Source of the DNA: Primulina eburnea | Lineage: Eukaryota; Streptophyta; Magnoliopsida; Lamiales; Gesneriaceae | Length of the DNA: 64,000 bases | Assembly (NCBI RefSeq): GCF_022965805.1 | Contig: NC_133114.1 | Span: 1,758,761 to 1,822,760, forward strand | Reading direction: 5' to 3' | In this document: positions 49,962 through 59,680 of the stretch, one piece after another | How the letters are laid out: each line of letters opens with the position of its first letter | Position numbering within the stretch: position 1 is the stretch's first letter | Position numbers and translations under genes: made by a program | The notes under the pieces: model-generated | What the model saw: the letters and a program-made list of their open reading frames with translations, nothing else | What the model was told of the DNA's origin: nothing | Databases searched by the model: none

Positions 49962-50236
49962 AAACTCTTGAGATATGGGAGTTGTGGCGTCGTGTAGAGA
50001 TTATAGATGTACATATTTATTACACAAATTTGGCACTATCGACTTTATTTTTAATATGTTTTTACATAGTTTAAATCATATTAAACAATATTTGTGTTTT
50101 TCTTATGAATTTTTGTGCTCTATCATGTTTTCCATTTTATGTTTTACTCTTTGTGATGTCATTACAATGTCTAGCCCCTTTTAGCTCAAATGCGGCTTTA
50201 GCCTTGTGATATCAGACATGGAAGTATTAACAAAAC
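49962..50236. other. PMT 3' flank
   Basis: 3' untranslated sequence and spacer, no gene seen. TAACAAAAC at 50228-50236 is the left target duplication of the next MITE. Confidence 0.5.
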
Positions 50237-50418
50237 GGCAAAAACTTGTGTGAGACGATCTCACAGATCGTATTTGTGAGACGGATCTCTTATTTGGGTC
50301 ATCCATGAAAAAATATTACTTTTTATGCTAAGAGTATTACTTTTTATTGTGAATATGGGTAGGGTCGATCCGTCTCACAGATTATGATCCGTGAGACGGT
50401 CTCACATGAGACCCACTC
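50237..50418. mobile_element. Mutator-like MITE, copy 3
   Basis: 182 bp, GGCAAAAACTTGTGTGAGAC to CATGAGACCCACTC, with a perfect 9-bp duplication TAACAAAAC on each side (50228-50236, 50419-50427). Same family as 32411 and 41964. Confidence 0.9.
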
Positions 50419-50427
50419 TAACAAAAC

Positions 50428-51207
50428 AACCTTTAAAAATTGATTACGAGTGGCTTAGTGTGTAAGTAAAGCACAAATAACTCAGAAGAGTGCACAAGGA
50501 AAATATGTTTGAATATAGTATGTTGAATTATAAATGAGATCCTACTTTTGAATATCTCTAATGTGATATACATTCGTGAGACATTCGTTTCATATTTTTT
50601 TAAAAAAAGTAATATTTTTGTTATAAAAATGTTTTTTTTATATATCTTTTCGAGTTGAATATTTGTCTCACAATATTGATCTATAAAACGGTCTCATAAG
50701 GTTTTTTTTTTTGCTTGTGTATATATATAAGTTGCTTCCATGAATCATCAGCGGAGATATAATGATAGGGCTTGGTAGATACTATCTATATGAATAATGA
50801 TTGCATCCACTCAACACATGACACGCATGCTGAAGGAGGATGAATCATGACCGTTTACCCATACATCGTGGTTGAATGAATGATCATGATATATCTACTT
50901 AGTACATATATTATGTTTTAAATAGATAAAAACTCTATCATATGGGTAACATGGACAAAACCGACATAAGCCCACATAACATCTAATTAAATACAAATAT
51001 TTATTTTTTCAATCCCTATCCTAGACAAGCAGATATAGATTTCCTCAATCGAAATGGTCCCTATCCACCAATAAAATGCAGTCAAAAGGGAGTCTTGGAT
51101 GGACAAAAGCTTGGTCAAAACCCATTTAATTTCAACCATTAATTTCAAAATGCGATGAGAATTTATATGTTTAAGGTAGTTTCCCATTCCCATAATTTGT
51201 TTTCGAA
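50428..51207. other. Upstream region of the first syntaxin-like gene
   Basis: AT-rich. 50491-50560 matches the sequence downstream of the second syntaxin-like gene (about 60690-60760), and 51120-51207 matches 59455-59546 upstream of it. A decayed GAGACATT/GTCTCACAAT patch lies at 50575-50700. Confidence 0.5.
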
Positions 51208-51232
51208 TCCTCTTCACGCTGCGTGAAGAGGA
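51208..51232. promoter_or_regulatory. 25-bp perfect inverted repeat upstream of syntaxin-like gene 1
   Basis: Arms TCCTCTTCACGC and GCGTGAAGAGGA with one central T. It ends 100 bp before the ATG and recurs unchanged at 59547-59571 before gene 2. It could be a binding site for a dimeric factor or a leader hairpin. Confidence 0.7.
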
Positions 51233-51332
51233 CGACGACGGTGGAGACTCCTCAGATAAACTGGAGGCTGAGATTAAAAAAAAATCTTCCTAATTCATTT
51301 CCCATAATCTTCCCATTGGAAGTTCACCAAAA

Positions 51333-52277
51333 ATGAACAATTCGTTGAATGGCTCCTTCAAGATTTCCGTGGAAGAGAGCAACGAGAATGGAAACCTGAA
51401 CAGAGACGTCGAGTCGGGCCGTGGGAATGACCCCTATACGATCGAGAGGTTCACAAATGATGTGGATAACGTGAAGGAGGACATCAAGATTGTGGAGAAT
51501 ATCTACTACAGTCTCAAAGAATCCCAGGAAAACATCAAAACAGCGCGTGCTGCGAAAATCATGAAAGATCAGCGGAGCCGGATGAACATGGATCTCGATT
51601 ACCTTCTCAAGCTAGCCAAACAAATCAACAAGAAATTCGACGCACTTGTTCGGGCCAATGCTGCTCTGAGGAAGCTGCCCGGAAGCGGGCCAACTTCCAA
51701 GGACGATATCTCTCGGGGCTCCATGATCACCGAGCTGGGTGAGAGCCTGAAGCTCATCATGCGAAACTTCCAGACGCTCAGATCCCAAATGGAAATCGAA
51801 CAGAAACAAGTGATTGAGGGAAGATACTTTGCAATTACTGGAGAGAAAGCAACGGAAGATGCCATCGATCATTTGATTTTAAGCGAAGGATCGGACAATT
51901 CTCTCCTCCAAGCCATGCAAGAACAGGGGAGAGGTGTTGTACTGGACGCTGTGCTGGAGATTCAGGAAAGGCGTGATGCAATGAGAGAGATCCGGAAGAG
52001 CTTGATGAGTCTGCACCAAATATTATTGGGCATCGCTGCGCCAGTGGAGGTGCCAAGTGGCAGCGATGTTGGCGTCGGTGGCCCACCGAGCCCCGTGGAA
52101 AACATCATGCCGGCGGCTCCAGTGCCGCCTGCAGCTAAAGGACACTTGAACGATTACGAGAGAGAGACAAGAAGGCAGGCATACACCGCCATTGCCGTAT
52201 CATTTGTTGTCACCATAGCTCTCACCGTGGCGCTTCTGATAACAGAGCGTAATCTGTACACCATGAAAATGAAATAA
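51333..52277 (+). CDS. Syntaxin-like (SYP1-type) protein with truncated Qa-SNARE motif, copy 1
   Basis: Single exon, 314 residues. Plant SYP1 syntaxins are plasma-membrane Qa-SNAREs of about 300 residues. The N-terminal Habc bundle is recognisable (FTNDVDNVKEDIKIVENIY, AKIMKDQRSRMNMDLDYLLK, GRYFAITGEKATED). The helix AMQEQGRGVVLD...EIQERRDAMREIRKSLMSL starts a normal SNARE motif. It stops at HQILLGIAAPVE, exactly where canonical syntaxins read MAVLVEAQGE; the ionic-layer Gln and all later layers are absent. A Gly/Pro/Ala/Ser linker of about 45 residues follows (residues about 235-275), then DYERETRRQAYTA, a membrane span (IAVSFVVTIALTVALLI) and a short tail NLYTMKMK. No downstream exon restoring the motif was found. 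By eye about 90% identical to copy 2. It may act as an inhibitory or non-fusogenic SNARE; that is inference. Confidence 0.88.
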   Translation: MNNSLNGSFKISVEESNENGNLNRDVESGRGNDPYTIERFTNDVDNVKEDIKIVENIYYSLKESQENIKTARAAKIMKDQRSRMNMDLDYLLKLAKQINKKFDALVRANAALRKLPGSGPTSKDDISRGSMITELGESLKLIMRNFQTLRSQMEIEQKQVIEGRYFAITGEKATEDAIDHLILSEGSDNSLLQAMQEQGRGVVLDAVLEIQERRDAMREIRKSLMSLHQILLGIAAPVEVPSGSDVGVGGPPSPVENIMPAAPVPPAAKGHLNDYERETRRQAYTAIAVSFVVTIALTVALLITERNLYTMKMK

Positions 52278-52596
52278 CTTCCGCACATCAATATAAGCAG
52301 GAACTTCTTTGTAAAATAAAAAATTGCACTTTTCTGGTGCATCAACCTAAAAGTTATGAATATAATTACAATAATTATTACATATTTATTATTACCTTAA
52401 GGATAATTTATTCATAGAATATATTTAAATAGTAGATAACAAGATATCCAGCTTAAATCTATAATTTCGTTAACATCATATTTTCGAGTGTCATCTCTCT
52501 AGGTGGTCCGAAAACTATATAAATAAATTTATCTTCGTTGAGTGATTCGAATCATTCAAGAGCATTGAGTTCTTTATGTCTATACACTTTTGTTAG
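52278..52596. other. Syntaxin-like gene 1 3' flank
   Basis: 3' untranslated start (AACTTCCGCACATCAATATAA) is shared with copy 2; AATAAA-like at 52315. Otherwise AT-rich, no gene. Confidence 0.5.
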
Positions 52597-53547
52597 CACT
52601 ACAACAACATATGCATTCAACCACACTCAAAAGACAACGGTTTTTTTTAAAAACCGTTGTCTTTTGCTTTTTAACAACGGTTTTAGTGAAAACCGTTGTT
52701 AAAAAGCAGCAAATGACAACGGTTTTTACAAAACCGTTGTCGTTGACCCTCAAAAACACGCTAAAAGACAACGGTTTTTTAAAAACCGTTGTCTTTTAGC
52801 GTGTTTTTGGGGTCAAAGACAACGGTTTATAAAACTGTTGTCTATAAGCGTGTTTTTGAGGACAAAAGACAACGGTTTTTGTGAACTGTTGTGGATTAGC
52901 GTGTTTTTTCAGAGAAACGACAACGGTTTTCGTGAACCGTTGTGGATTAGCGTTTTTTTTTTGGGAAAGGACAACGGTTTTCGTGAACCGTAGTGGATTA
53001 GCGTTTTTTTTTGGGAAACGACAACGATTTTCGTGAACCGTTGTGGATTAGCATTTTTTTTTGGGAAACGACAACGGTTTTCGTGAACCGTTGTGGATTA
53101 ACGTTTTTTTTAGGGAAAAGACAACGGTTTTCGTGAACTGTTGTGGATTAGCGTGTTTTTGCGGAGAAATTACAACGGTTTTAGAGAGCCGTTGTTAAAA
53201 ATAGCGACAGTTTAAACAAAAAACCGTCGCTATTAGCGACGGGTTTACTAAAACCGTCACAAAGTTTAATATAGCGACAATTATAAACCGTCGGTAATTT
53301 TAAATCGACGACGGTTTTAGAAAATTCCGTCGCCGATTTAAAATAGCGACAGGTTTTTGAAAACCGTCGTCGATTCAAAACTAGCGACGGTGTTGTAAAC
53401 TGTCGTCGATTTAAACGTAGCGACGGTTTTATAATTTGTCGATAAATTAAAATTTGGTCATTATTCTGTTTTTAACTTTTTTAACAGTTGTTGAGTGTCT
53501 ACGACAACGGATTTTATCCGTTGTCGTTTATCATTTTTCTTGTAGTG
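52597..53547. mobile_element. CACTA-like non-autonomous element with hairpin arrays, copy 1
   Basis: Starts CACTACAACAA and ends TTTCTTGTAGTG, the inverted termini of CACTA (En/Spm) elements. The 951 bp hold about a dozen back-to-back copies of ACAACGGTTTT / AAAACCGTTGT, then a shorter set of GCGACGGTTT / AAACCGTCGC. Such subterminal repeats bind transposase in known CACTA elements. No transposase is encoded. I could not see a 3-bp target duplication. Confidence 0.8.
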
Positions 53548-53599
53548 GATTTTTCATAAAACCAATGAATACTTGGTTAAAAATTTCCTCAAGTATTAA

Positions 53600-54400
53600 A
53601 AAATCATTTTCAGAACATTGAATCGATGGTACGATTTTATGTTTGTTCTTTATGAAATTCGGAATTCCATGGATATGGAGGTTACAACCAGAATATCCTT
53701 GCTTATAGAGGGTTAGTTCACAAAATTTTGGGACAAATTATTAAGAGAAGACCCTGATCAGGAAAGCTCTATGGATCCAAAATTCTTCAACATATGGAAG
53801 AAAAAATTTCTTTATATCAGAAAGATTTTAATAAACAACAAGAAAAAAGAGCAGGATTCAATGAGTCCTTTCAAGCTTCTTACTCCGAAATATTCTGATA
53901 TTTATTCTAAAAAAAAGATGATTGAAGTCTACATTGAAAAACTGAAGAAAGATCTTTATATGAACATTGCATGTTCTGCCTCCAAATCAGATAAATCTAT
54001 GGTATCCGAATCAAGTGAAAACCAATTTATCCATCTAATACAGATGCAAAATGCTCAAGACCCAAAGGAAGATATTCCTTCCCATATTAGTGATATTTTT
54101 GAAAATTATATAAATTCATTAAAAGAAAATATTAAAGATGATTAGGATATTCATCTTTAATAAAGTTGGTGGAATATCACTATAGACTTTTTGACTTTTG
54201 TAACCATGTTACTATTTTCTTTTATAAAGCATTGTATTATTTATATTTTTAGTTGGAATCCTAGGTTTGATGTCTGGCTCTTCCATCTATTTATAGGCTG
54301 TATTGTGTTTTTAGAAGAATACGGTCAAGTTTGCTCCCCTCTATTTCCTCTCTGTAAACAACCCTTCTTACGAATTAAATAAAAGCTTCAAGTTTTGAAT
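53600..54400 (+). pseudogene. Possible endogenous pararetrovirus (caulimovirid) relic
   Basis: 53660-53760 contains broken coding sequence (a PWIWR...YPCL-like phrase interrupted by stops). It is followed by an open frame at 53771-54145 rich in Lys, Ser and Glu with an acidic C-terminal end (SLKENIKDD). About 150 bp further lie a TATA-like CTATTTATAGG (54287-54297), a CT-rich stretch with TTTCCTCTCTGTAA (54346-54359), and AATAAAAGCTTC (54378-54389). The layout (end of a polyprotein, intergenic promoter, polyadenylation signal close to the start of transcription) is that of caulimovirid genomes integrated in plant DNA. No reverse transcriptase or capsid motif is visible, so this is a suspicion. 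It is broken and not functional. Confidence 0.33.
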
Positions 54401-55168
54401 ACAACTTTGTAAGTTTTTTTTATTTATTTTGTTTTTATTTACTGTTTTATTTTTATATTTCAAGAGAATAGCCTGAATGACGGGCTAAACTACTCGTGTT
54501 AAATCATAACCTTACTATGACATGATCTATATTTATTTGTAGCTTGGAGAACAATTGAGATAATAATAAATTTATTTGAATTTGGGAATTTAATGTAATA
54601 TAAGGGTTCTTGGTTAAAACATAAGGTAAAAAGATGAACCGGAAAATAGTAAACACAAGGTACGAGTAACCATGAATGTTGCTGGATAAGGAATCGCCAT
54701 TTTGGAATCCAACTCTGTAAGTACGAAAATAGGTTTTTAATGGGCTTTCTATGTGTGGATTATATGCCAGGGATGAAATGACAGGGGAAGGTTTTGATGC
54801 ATAAATGTTGATGAGTTTGAGGAGATCGAGGCCGATGATGACAAAAGATTGCAGTATATACGTATTTTTTGTTTGGAAAATGTTGATATTGTGGGACTCT
54901 ACTACCACATTGCCACGTTGATGACGAACATGTATCAAGGTCAATTGCAATACTAAATTCAAATTTGTAAAATTTTTGTTTATCGTTGGCATATTTTGGA
55001 AGATGGATTTTGAACATAACATAGTCACGGATTTAACGTGGTAAATATTTTGTTTTCGATTGTTATTTTTGGTTTAATTATTATTATATATATTATAAAT
55101 TAAAAGAAATTTAATACAAAAATTTTACCTAATGAAAAAAATTATTAAAGACAACAGTTTTGGATTCT
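54401..55168. other. AT-rich spacer
   Basis: No gene recognised; a 174-codon minus-strand frame (54504-55028) has no recognisable motif. Confidence 0.3.
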
Positions 55169-56118
55169 CACTACAAGAAAAATGGTAAACGACATTTGTA
55201 TAAATTTGACAACTATTTAGCGACGATTTTTTCTTTAACCGTCGCTAAAAGTAGCGACGGTTTTATTTAAACTGTCGCGGATTTATAATTTTGCGACGGT
55301 TTAATCTACACCGTCGCTAAATTTAGCGACAGTTAAAAAAACATGGCGCATGTTTCAAAATAGCGACGGATTTACCAAACCCGTTGCTAAAGTTGGCGAC
55401 CGTTAAATAAAAACCGTCGCAACATTTAGCGACAGTTTAGATTTAACCGTCGCCGATTTATAATTTCGCGACGGTTTAACTAAAACCGTTGCCATTTTCA
55501 AAAAATTCCTTCCCCCCTAAACTTCCCCTCATTTTCTTTCACCACTCTCTATAAATACATGCAAATTTGCTTCAATTTCTTCCACTTCACTTCACAACAA
55601 TGAAAATTTTTCTCACTTACACGATTTTACAACTTCACAACACTTCAATTTTTATCTCTTCACGATTTTACAACTTCACAACACTTAAAATTTTTATATC
55701 TTACACGATTTTACCACTTTACAACACCTAAAATTTTTATCTCTTACACGATTTTTTTACCACTTCAAAACGATTAAAATATTTATCTCTTACACGATTT
55801 TATCACTTCACGACTTTTAAATTTTTTATCTCTTACACGATTGTATCAATTGAAAACACAGATTTATTAAATTCTTAATGTTTTTTTTATTTTACCTAAA
55901 ATATTAGCGACGGAATATTGAAACCGTCGCTAAATAGAGACAGTTTTTCACATGAATACCGTCGCTAAATGTAGCGACGGTAAAAAGTAAACCGTTGCTA
56001 AATTTAGCGACGGGATTTTGAACTGTCGCTAATTAGCGACGCAAATTGTAGTTTCGACAACACTTTTTATTTTGCGACGATTTTAAAAACCGTCGTAAAT
56101 TGTAGCTACGACAACAGT

Positions 56119-56980
56119 TGATGTGAATCTTGACACGAATAAATAGCAAACACGATTAAAAATAAATCGCACCCTCTATTCAATTACGATATTAAGATCC
56201 GTGCCCGATCTTTTGGTTCAAGTATTGTGTGATATTCACCTCTAAACTAGCAAGAGTTTAGCAACAAATAAACTCGAGTATAAACAATCGAAAACTATAC
56301 GAACCTTCGAAGAACTTTGCCTACGACAATCCGCACAAGCAACGATCGACAAACGCCACAAAGTTAAAAACTTTGATAAGTTTGATTTGATTTGACAAAG
56401 CTAAAAGCTTTGAAAAGTTGAGAGAAAATTCTCACAAGTTTGATAAACTCAAAATAATATGTGTATTGTGTGTTAAAATTCGTCCAACATAGTCTATATA
56501 TCAAGAGATATCAAAAATCTAGTCTCCCAAAATAATAAAACTCTAGAAAAGGAAACAAATCCGCGCAGAAAACACTAGGCACGGACCCCGTGCAGACCTC
56601 CGTGTCTGGGTCCGTGTACATACTGTAAAACTCTTCAATCGGGATCAAGGGACACGGACCCCGTGCTCGCCTCCGTGTGCGGGTCCGTGTAGGCACTGTC
56701 TTCGCCAATAACAAAGGGCACGGACCCCGTGCCTGGGTCCGTCGTCGGGTCCGTGTAGGCTCTGTATTTGCTTATCTCCGGATGTAAAGGGCACGGACCC
56801 CGTGTGAAGGTCCGTGTCGAGGTCCGTGAAGACTCGGTTGAGGAGATTAATGCTTGAATCCTATTCCTTTGGCCCTCCAACATTCTTCCATGCATCCCGA
56901 GCCCTCCACCACTTTGCTCCTCGCACGTAAATCCATCTATTTCGCTCATACGCCCGTGCAAGGCTACCATGTTCGCATCA
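56119..56980 (-). mobile_element. Solo LTR nested in the CACTA-like element
   Basis: 862 bp beginning TGATGTGAATC and ending GTTCGCATCA, with the 5-bp duplication ACAGT at 56114-56118 and 56981-56985. No internal region or second LTR is present, so it is the product of LTR-LTR recombination or a single-LTR relic. Strand is uncertain; the minus reading is chosen only because low-complexity open frames lie there. Confidence 0.8.
56579..56836. repeat. Four-unit tandem repeat with GGCACGGACCCCGTGC palindromes
   Basis: Units start at 56579, 56651, 56717 and 56789 (spacing 66-72 bp). Each has the palindrome CACGGACCCCGTG followed by CCGTGT and GGGTCCGTGTAGGC-type blocks. Confidence 0.85.
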
Positions 56981-57280
56981 ACAGTCAAAAACAGTTGTCT
57001 TTGAGCGGACCATTTAACAACACTGACTTTAACAACAGTTTTAAAATAGCTACGACAATGGTTAAAAACAACGGTTTAAAACCCTTGCAAAACCGTTGTC
57101 GTTGCTAGAAATTACAACGGTTTAACACCGTTGCAAAACCGTTATCGTTGATAGAAAAGACAACGGTTTAAAACTGTTATCGTTGAAGACACTTTCAACA
57201 ACACCCTCAGTTACAACAGTTTTAAATGGCCTACGACAACGGATTTTATCCGTTGTGATTTGACGTTTTTGTTGTAGTGT

Positions 57281-57785
57281 AGAGTAGGTGTTCAACAAAC
57301 CAACTTGTGATTTGATCTTTATTGACTCTTATGTTAAAAAATGATCTTTATTGTAATAATATTTTATGATTTTATCTAATTATGACATTTAATTTATCTA
57401 TATACCCAAGTAAGCTGCATAGATAAAATCATTGACTATACAATAAGTACCATGTGGTCCACGAGTCTAGTGTATAATTAAATTCATTATAAAGTTTAAT
57501 GTATATTCTAAATTCGTTTATAGTCGATTCAGCCGCATAAAATAATGATAAAGGTAGCTCGAGCTTGATAATAATATCTGTGATGTAAACGCCACGTTTC
57601 ACTAGTAAGAGCATGTAGATGTCCATTCATGCAGATGTGTGCTAATTTGATGAGGCAATGAACAACTCTCCATTAGAAGTTTCAAGTGGTTATCAATTAT
57701 CGAATGGAAAAGTCCGCAGTTATAGTTGTACACCATTAGTGTGATACCATTGTCTCATATCTTAAAAATTAAAAATTTAAAATGA
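57281..57785 (+). repeat. Diverged, truncated Copia A-type LTR
   Basis: Matches the first 500 bp of the Copia A LTR in order: TAGAGTAGGTG, GATCTTTATT, GCATAGATAAA, GTATATTCTAAA, AGTCGATTCAGCCGC, AGCTCGAG, GCAGAT, TATCGA(A/G)TGGAAAAGTCC. Many substitutions and gaps make this an old relic. Confidence 0.8.
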
Positions 57786-57829
57786 GTTTATACTGAGCTA
57801 CAATGAACTTCTATAACAACTTGGGTTAA

Positions 57830-58510
57830 TAATTTTCGTAAAGCGAGAACGAATACGAAGTAGTTGCTATATGGGCCCATTGTGCAGTCATGCAGGCGCG
57901 GGCTCAGGGCGTGACGGAATGGTATCAGAGCCAGTCACCGGCATGGAACACCGGAAAATAAGTGCTATGCAGGGCAAAGTGCTACGTGCATGGGAGCCAC
58001 CACTTGAACATACGAGGCAAAGTGCTACATGACGGGAGCCACCTCTTGAACATGTAGAAGCCACCTCTAGATTCTCGACGCTGGTGAATCGAGTGGTCAG
58101 GCTGCGACGAGGACGTCGCGTTTTGAAGGAGAGGTGATTGTGATACTGAAACGACCACGACCTTTTTTTATATACATATATACTAATCATAAATCATAAA
58201 CTCGAAAATACTAAATAAAATATCTCACCATTTCTAACCATTATAATAATTTAACAATTTAAATCTCAAGTGCATAAATGCAAAGGTAAATCAAATCTAA
58301 GCGTCGTATGAATGGTTTAAATCATATGACACTCAAAAACATTTTTAATGTCAAAACAAAAAATTTAAAATTTTCACTTTATCTTAAGTACGAGAAAACG
58401 ATACTCAAACAACTTTTTGGGAGGATACACATAAAATAGGTACTTCTCATCAATCAAGATAATAATAAACTGATGCTTTCTTGGGAAATCTCTCACTTGG
58501 AATTTGTTTG
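57830..58510 (+). mobile_element. LTR-retrotransposon remnant: LTR end, primer-binding site, short internal part, LTR start
   Basis: TGGTATCAGAGCC at 57920-57932 is a tRNA-Met primer-binding site after an LTR-like end (GGCTCAGGGCGTGAC). About 200 bp of non-coding internal sequence with a repeated GGCAAAGTGCTAC / GGGAGCCACC(A/T) phrase follows. Then a purine tract (GAAGGAGAGGTGAT) and TGTGATACTGAAACGACC near 58139 mark the start of the other LTR. With so short an interior it would be a miniature or deleted element. Outer boundaries not found. Confidence 0.5.
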
Positions 58511-58765
58511 TTTATCTAGAACATGGAACCAATTTGTCTCTCATTGATTAAATTTGAGACGAAGTTTGAGATTGATGGTTTTTCTCCATGTGAGTTTTTC
58601 ATTGATATCGATCTTTTGTATGATTTTGTAACTTGGGCACATGCACATCTGTTGCATCAACTTCTTATATATATACATTTTTATAATCTGGATACAATAA
58701 GTAGTCTTTATTTTAGAGTATCTTGTAAAATCTTGTAACATATGTCTTCAGAGGTTTAGTCTTAG
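58511..58765. other. Spacer
   Basis: No recognisable gene; short frames on both strands without family features. Confidence 0.3.
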
Positions 58766-58766
58766 T

Positions 58767-58912
58767 CTCCCTCTCCTCCAAGCCATAAAAGAACTGTGGA
58801 GAGGCAATGTTCTGGTTATGGAGATTCATGAAAGGCGTGGTGCAATGAGTGAGATTCGGAAGAGCTTGACTAGTATGCACCAAATATTATCGGTCATGGC
58901 TGCACCAATATA
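58767..58912 (+). pseudogene. Syntaxin-like gene fragment (third copy)
   Basis: Matches the part of the two intact genes that encodes SLLQAMQEQGRG to the truncated SNARE helix (CTCTCCTCCAAGCC, GAGATTCATGAAAGGCG, AGAGCTTGA, CACCAAATATTAT). It has several substitutions and frame breaks and no start. Similarity fades right after GCTGCACCA, the point where the intact copies leave the SNARE motif. Confidence 0.8.
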
Positions 58913-59546
58913 TGAAGGTGTCGAGGGATGTTCATCGGTCGGTTCGATTCGGTTTTCGGTTTTTTATTTCGATTTTTTCGGTTTTCGAAATATATAATCC
59001 GATATCTGAACTATTTTTTTCAGTTTGGTTCAGTTTTCTACCAAAACAATTCGGTTAATATGGAGTGGCTATGCTATGATTAGTTACCCTTTTGTTTGTA
59101 AGAAAAGATTTTCGGGCGGGAAAATAAAAAAAGCCTTATTTTTTATTCAAAATGCTGTTGTAACATTTAGGTAAATTTTTCATTGTGTTGTAACATTGTA
59201 AGGTAATTTATCAAAACAAAAAATTTGAAAAATCCATTTGTTTATGGATCAAATTCATATTAAAAATTATTAAAGCTTAATTAAGACCCTTTTTACTAAA
59301 TAAGACTATTATGGAGTATAACAAGACATACCAACGTTCCAGCATATAATTAGTGGATTGTCGTGGCACACACAATATGTGTGGTCCGTAAAAAAAAAAA
59401 TACAAAACCCGTCTTTTTTTTTTTTTGTGGTCCGTAAAAAGAAAAAAAATTGAGAAGCCATTTAATTTCAATCATCAATTTAAAATGCAGACCAGAATTT
59501 AGTTGTTTATGGTAATTACTTCCTATTCCCATAATTTGTTCTCAAA
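58913..59546. other. Upstream region of syntaxin-like gene 2
   Basis: Contains a TTCGGTTTTCGG-rich low-complexity patch (58940-59060) and, at 59380-59455, two copies of GTGGTCCGTAAAAA with A/T runs. 59455-59546 is shared with the promoter of gene 1. Confidence 0.5.
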
Positions 59547-59571
59547 TCCTCTTCACGCTGCGTGAAGAGGA
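59547..59571. promoter_or_regulatory. 25-bp perfect inverted repeat upstream of syntaxin-like gene 2
   Basis: Identical to 51208-51232: TCCTCTTCACGC, T, GCGTGAAGAGGA. It ends 109 bp before the ATG; the sequence between it and the ATG has diverged by insertions, the repeat has not. Confidence 0.7.
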
Positions 59572-59680
59572 CGCCGGTGGTAAACTGGAGCCTGGCGGGC
59601 TGACATAAAAAAAAATAAATAAATAAAAAAAAAATCTTCCTTCACTGCCCCATAATCATCCCATCGGAAGTTCACCAAAA

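Larger units (their letters stand above)
55169..57279. mobile_element. CACTA-like non-autonomous element, copy 2, interrupted by a solo LTR
   Basis: Starts CACTACAAGAAAAATGG and ends TTTTTGTTGTAGTG. Inside are many copies of GCGACGGTTT and its reverse, changing to ACAACGGTTT toward the right end. The last 60 bp (ACAACGGATTTTATCCGTTGT and flanks) match the right end of copy 1. A solo LTR with its 5-bp duplication occupies 56119-56985; without it the element is about 1.24 kb. A T/C-rich stretch with fourfold (T)TACACGATTTTA-type repeats lies at about 55610-55850. Confidence 0.78.

Noticed and set aside
52597..53547. CRISPR-like array (regular repeats with spacers)
   Set aside because: Units are inverted pairs in a plant transposon with CACTA termini; spacing and context do not fit CRISPR.
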